Positions 57,273-63,300 of a stretch of DNA of 64,000 nt are shown piece by piece. Source of the DNA: Unio delphinus (lineage: Eukaryota; Mollusca; Bivalvia; Unionida; Unionidae); NCBI GenBank assembly GCA_029339505.1, contig JAQISU010000167.1, forward strand, positions 403,001-467,000, in the 5' to 3' direction. The position numbers were made by a program, and so were the translations under genes. Position 1 is the stretch's first letter; each line of letters begins with the position of its first letter. Below the pieces are notes generated by a model. That model saw only the letters and a list, made by a program, of their open reading frames with translations. It ran no database searches and was not told the DNA's origin.

Positions 57273-57321
<49 letters not shown>

Positions 57322-60300
57322 GTTCACTACATGAAGAGTTGTATATCTCATACATCACATTATGAAAAGTTGTATATCTCATGGTTCATTACATGAAGAG
57401 TTGTAGATCTCATGATTCACTACATGAAAAGTGTATATCTCAGATCACTACATGAAGAGGTGTATATATAATACATGAGGAGTTGTATATCTCATACTTC
57501 ACTACATGAAGAGGTGTATATATAATACATGAGAAGTTGTATATCTCATACATCACTAAATGAAGAGTTGTATATCTCATATTTCACTACATGAAGAATT
57601 GTGTTTTTCAAACATCACTACACAAGGAGTTGCATATCTCATACATCACTACATGAAGAGTAGTATATCTCATACATCACTATATGAAGAGCTGTATTTC
57701 TCATATTTCACTACAAAAAGTTGTGTATCTCATATTTCACTGCATGAAGAGTTATGTTTCTCAAATATCACTACATGAGGTGTTGTATTTCTGATAAATG
57801 ACTATATGAAGATTTGTGTATCTCATAGATCACTACATGAAGTTATATATCTCACAGTTCACTACAAGAAGAGTTGTATATCTCATACATCACTACACAA
57901 AGATTAGGATATATGATATATCACTATATGAAGAGTTGCATTTCTCATATTTCACTACAAAGAGTTGTATTTCATATTTCACTACATGAAGAATTGTATA
58001 TCTCACAGTTCACTTCAAAGAAGAGTTGTGTATCTCATAGTTCACTACAAAGAAGAGATGTATATCTCATATTTCACACTACATGAAGACTTGTGTGTCT
58101 CATAGTTCAAGAGTTGTATATCTCAGCGTTCAATACATGAAGAGATATATATCTCAAAGTACAAAAAAAGAATGAGTTGTAAATCTTATAGTTTACTGTG
58201 CAAAGAGTTTTTAAAATATACAATTCAGAAAATAATTTTAGTTATACCAGTTGACATGGTGAGCTTAATAACGTTCATGCATGATTTTTAAGCTTCATAC
58301 TTAACAGGCTCTTGCGACTTTCCGGTTCTGATGCCCCCTGGTATCTTTCAAAAGACTAGAGAGACTCCTCTCCATGTCAGCACTGCGCCACACAAAAAAC
58401 AGTATCAAATCTCAAGGCATTTAATTGATGTGATTGCTACAGAAGAATATTTTTCCTAAGCAATGGTTTTTACACATGCCTGGTGATATCATTTCTTTTT
58501 TCAAGAGTTTTCACCCTGTTGAATCACTCAGTATTTTTTGAAAGACTGAAGAATGTTCTCTCCACGTCAGCATTGCACCGCAACAAAGACAATGCAGTCT
58601 CAAATAAGGCTTTTAATTGATGTGCTTCTTACAGAAGAATATTCTTCGCAAGCAACAGTGTTTGCATATGCCTGGGGGTATCATTTCTTCTCCATATACT
58701 ATCTCAAAATCCATGTTGCATTATCCAAACAATGTAAACTCTTGAATTCTGCTGCTAGCCTGCACCTAATTAATCTCTGATTTGCAAGCACTGTTCAACT
58801 TGTTGCAATTTTTCTAAGAGAATGGTTTCTAGTTTTTGGATAAAGCGCACATTTCTGCATTTTGGCATGAATTGACCAAGTCAAGATAAGAGCTGACTTC
58901 ACATATTTCTATTCTTAAACAGAAGCACACTACCAACTTGAAAAAAACAACAGGAAAAAAATCAGAATACTTAAACAAGTGTTTCTGACAAAATCATTTT
59001 TTTGTAATGATCTCTTCTTTCATTTCACCTTTACCAAGGTCAGTTAATTTTTTATCAATGACTCATAAACCATCATGGACCACCTTTGATCCCAATATTA
59101 TAAACACCTCAATAAATATTTGGCATATGACCTTAAAGTCTACAAAGTAATATATAATATATATATATATCTTTTTTGCTGCTTTTGTCCTAATCAAACT
59201 GCATATGCCTGGGGGTATCATTTCTTCTCCATATACTATCTCAAAATCCATGTTGCATAATCCAAACAATGTAAACTCTTGAATTCTGCTGCTAGCCTGC
59301 ACCCAATTAATCTCTGATTTGCAAGCATTGTTCAACTTGTTGCAATTTTTTTAAGAGAATGGTTTCTAGTTTTTGGATAAAGCGCACATTTCTGCATTTT
59401 GGCATGAATTGACCAAGTCAAGATAAGAGCTGACTTCACATATTTCTATTCTTAAACAGAAGCACACTACCAACTTGAAAAAAAAAAAACAGGAAAAAAA
59501 ATCAGAATACTTAAACAAGTGTTTCTGACAAAATCATTTTTTTTAATGATCTCTTCTTTTATTTCACCTTTACCAAGGTCAGTTAATTTTTTATCAATGG
59601 CTCATAAACCATCATGGACCACCTTTGATCCCAATATTATAAACACCTCAATAAATATTTGGCATATGACCTTAAAGTCTACAAAGTAATATATAATATA
59701 TATATATATCTTTTTTGCAGCTTTTGTCCTAATCAAACTGAAAAACTTACTGCACTGGTGGAACAGTCCCTAGCAGACTGGTTTTCCAACAAGATTCTGT
59801 AATGTGAGGATACAATGCATAAAATGCCATCTTTTCTTCACAAAACATTCTTTTCATCTTTAAACTTTAAAATCTAGTAGATTTCAACTATAAAATGACA
59901 GACAGCTTTTAAAATAGTATATGTATCCTTTTCCTGGTCAGAATTAAAATGTATCAAATTTTATGAACAATTAATGTTTCTGTAGGCTTTGGGTATAAAT
60001 GATCTATCAAGCTTTCAAGGTACAAAGAAATTGAAAAAGGATTGTGAAATTTGCTTATTGAGGGTGTAGTAAATTCACATTTCTGAGGTTAGTCATAATT
60101 TCTGTTGCACAAATTAGGACTTTATTCTGTAATAGGTTAAAAAAAATAGTGTATGGGAAAAACACAATTTTCTAAAGTTTTCAGAGTAACTAAAACTGAT
60201 CCAGACAAGCCACTTACAACATTTTCACTACCAATAATTTTATTTTTCTTGGAGACTTAAAATATTCTGAAATGATTTCAAATTTAAATTAAAAAATTTT

Positions 60301-63300
60301 TTTTCAGGTTACATAACTATACAAATTAAAAATCTCCAGCGTTTGAGACCCATATCTCCTGCATCTGCCCTTTTCCATGACACTAGTATTAATTATACTC
60401 AATGATACAAAGACACTCTTCTCAATGACAGAGACTTTATCCTCAGTGACAAGCAGACATTCTCGTCAATGACAGATATTCATCTCATTGACATAGAGAC
60501 ATTCTCCTCAATGACAGAGACACTCTTTTCTCACCCAAGCGACAGAGAAATCTAGCTGTTTTGCTAACCTTACTTTTCTTATCTCAGTCTAGTCATCTCA
60601 GACCAATCGCCTCAGTCATAGTGTCCACGCGCTCAGAACTACTTTTAACAAAAGAAACCCTAGCATCTTGTCTGCTGTGCCATAGTTGTTCTCAAATAAA
60701 ACAACAACAACAACGAAAAAATATAACCAAAACATAGTTACTTAAGGTCAATCTGTCTTTGAAAACACACCAAACAAAAACATTGTGGGGAGACAAATAA
60801 TATAATCCCTAGGCTGGGATTACATTGTCTCGGTCCAAACCCCAGCATACATTCTATATTTCAATGACAGAGACATTCTCCTCAATGACAGAGACATTAT
60901 CCTAAATGACAGAGATATTATCTTCAGTGACAGATATTTTTGTCAATGACAGACATTTATCTCCATGACACATTCTCCTCAATGACAGAGACATTCTCCT
61001 CTGTGACAAAGATATTTTCCTCAGTGGCACTAAAATGATTACTTTTCCTCATAGGCTTGTTGTGGTTTCCTGAATGAAGTTAATGATTTGTGGGTTGGTG
61101 GCATGCTTGACCTGAATAGGGATAAGGGGATTGGCAGCATGTAATACAAAAATGATTACCTTTCCTCATAGGCTTGTGTAGCTTCCTGAATGAATGTACT
61201 GATTTGTTTCTTCATTTCCTCTAGATTCTTGTTCAGCTTTCGGTATAAACTGTCAAACACTGCCTTATCTCGCCTCAAGTGGTCAATCTCCTCACGAAGA
61301 GCTTTATTTTTGGCAAGTTGTTCACTAAACTTTATCAAACCCTGTAGAAGTAATTAAAATTTATAATTTAAAAACTTAAAATATAACTTGTAAATTTCAT
61401 TAATGTAGAAACAATATCTCATAATATTCAAATGGAAAGCCAGTATAGGATACAGGGCAGCGGGGAGGTGTGCTTTGACCATGGTACTCTCAGGATGGTC
61501 CAAGCAGCTGTGTTTTGAACTTTTGGAAGTATATATTGAGATGGACAGAATTGAGTTACAGTAGTCCAGTCTTGTAAGTACTAATGAACACATGAGTGTT
61601 TTAGTGGCATCAACTGAAAGATATTTGCAAATGGAGCTGACAAGTCTCAGCTCAAAATATGCAGCCTTGCAAATGTTCATTGTTCATGACATGTTGGTAC
61701 AATGTGAGAGTACTGTCCAGAGTAAGGCCAAGGTTCCGTACTGATTGCATGAATTTATGTCAGTGTTGCTTATATTTATTGTTTGAGGTAAAGGATGTGA
61801 ATGAGAAACTCTTGTGTTCTGATCAGAATGGCCTCAGTTTTATCATCATAAAATAATGATAAATGAGAACATGGATGTTGACAGCAAGGGTAGCAACATT
61901 CAAACTGACAATCTGGATGATTCTGATGATAATATTGACTTAAATGATGAGTTACAATTAAATCAAGTTGATGAAAGAGATGGTGCATGGCTTCATGCAC
62001 GTTTTGATGGAGAATGAAGCTGAACATCATAGTAAGTTTTTATTGGTTTTTTTCTTCTTTCAAGACAAAATGTAGTTGTGAGCTTCTACATTGATAAATG
62101 ATAACAAAACATATCTCACTGTGTTGCAAATTTTATTATCTTTTCAGAGTTTTATATACTTTAAAAGAGAAATAACAATGTTACAACATTTTTAGTAAAC
62201 ATGGTGAAGGTCATCACAATTTATGCTTCTGCTGCTCCATTTTACCTGAATGTATTTAGAATTGCTTCTCAGGAATCAGGCATAGCAGTTAAAATTGGTA
62301 AGCATGGTAAAATGGGTTAATCAAGTTCTGTTTACCAGTAGTTTAAACCTTTTGAAATGTCTGAATAATTACTGAGACTTTTAAAATGTCTGAATAAGTA
62401 CTGAAACTTTTAAAATGTCTGAATTACTGGAACTTCTAAAATGTCTAAATAACTACTGAAACTTCAGTAAAACATAATATAATGACCAAACCTTCAGTGA
62501 AAGTTTTGCCAAAGCTTTTGTGAAATCTCTCCAGAATTTCGGTGACAGTTTTAGTCAATATTTTTTTTGAAATCTCACAAATATTTCAGTGAATTTTTTG
62601 TGAATTCATGCTAAAAAGTTGTGTGAAATCTCACCATAATTTCATTGAAACAAAAAAGACATAAATGGTGCCATTACAGAACAGGGTTTATATGCAAGAA
62701 AGAAAATGAGGAGAAGAAAAACCTTAATCTTTTATTTAATCTTAATCTGTCCCAAAAAACCTTATGATCAATTTTAATAATTATTGTGAGTATTTATCCT
62801 TGATTCTAATCATTTCTAATATCATTAGGCTGTTTAACAGAAGTCTAAAGCAGAGTTTTTATTGGATGATTTTTACCTAAACATTTCAGGCAGCTTTTTT
62901 TAAAGACAGAAACCTTAGGTGGAATTTTATTCAAAGTGGAAATTTCAGGCAGGTTTTTTTTTTTTGATAGAAATTTACTTAGATGGATTTTTATTTTTTT
63001 AAGTGGACTATTAGGACAACTTTTGCATAATTTGCCTTAAATTCCACCAGATATCTAGTTAAAGTCCACCTGAATTTGCATAAGCTTCAAGTTTATGATT
63101 TCAGCAAAAAACGCTTAAAAAATCCCATCTGAAAACTGCTTAAAGTCCACAGGGAAAATGTTGCACAGGATTTCAGGATTATTTTTATTTCAGGCAGAAA
63201 TCATAGACAGCTCTTTATTATTTAAGTGGAATCTTAGAACAACTAATTTGCCTAAAATTCTGCCCTGAATCCACCTGAAATCTGCCTAAGCTCCCTTAAT

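Noticed and set aside
59063..59335. A 90-residue minus-strand frame in the 537-bp duplication
   Set aside because: It looks mildly protein-like, but I found no family match, no splice context and no conservation beyond the recent duplicate copy.
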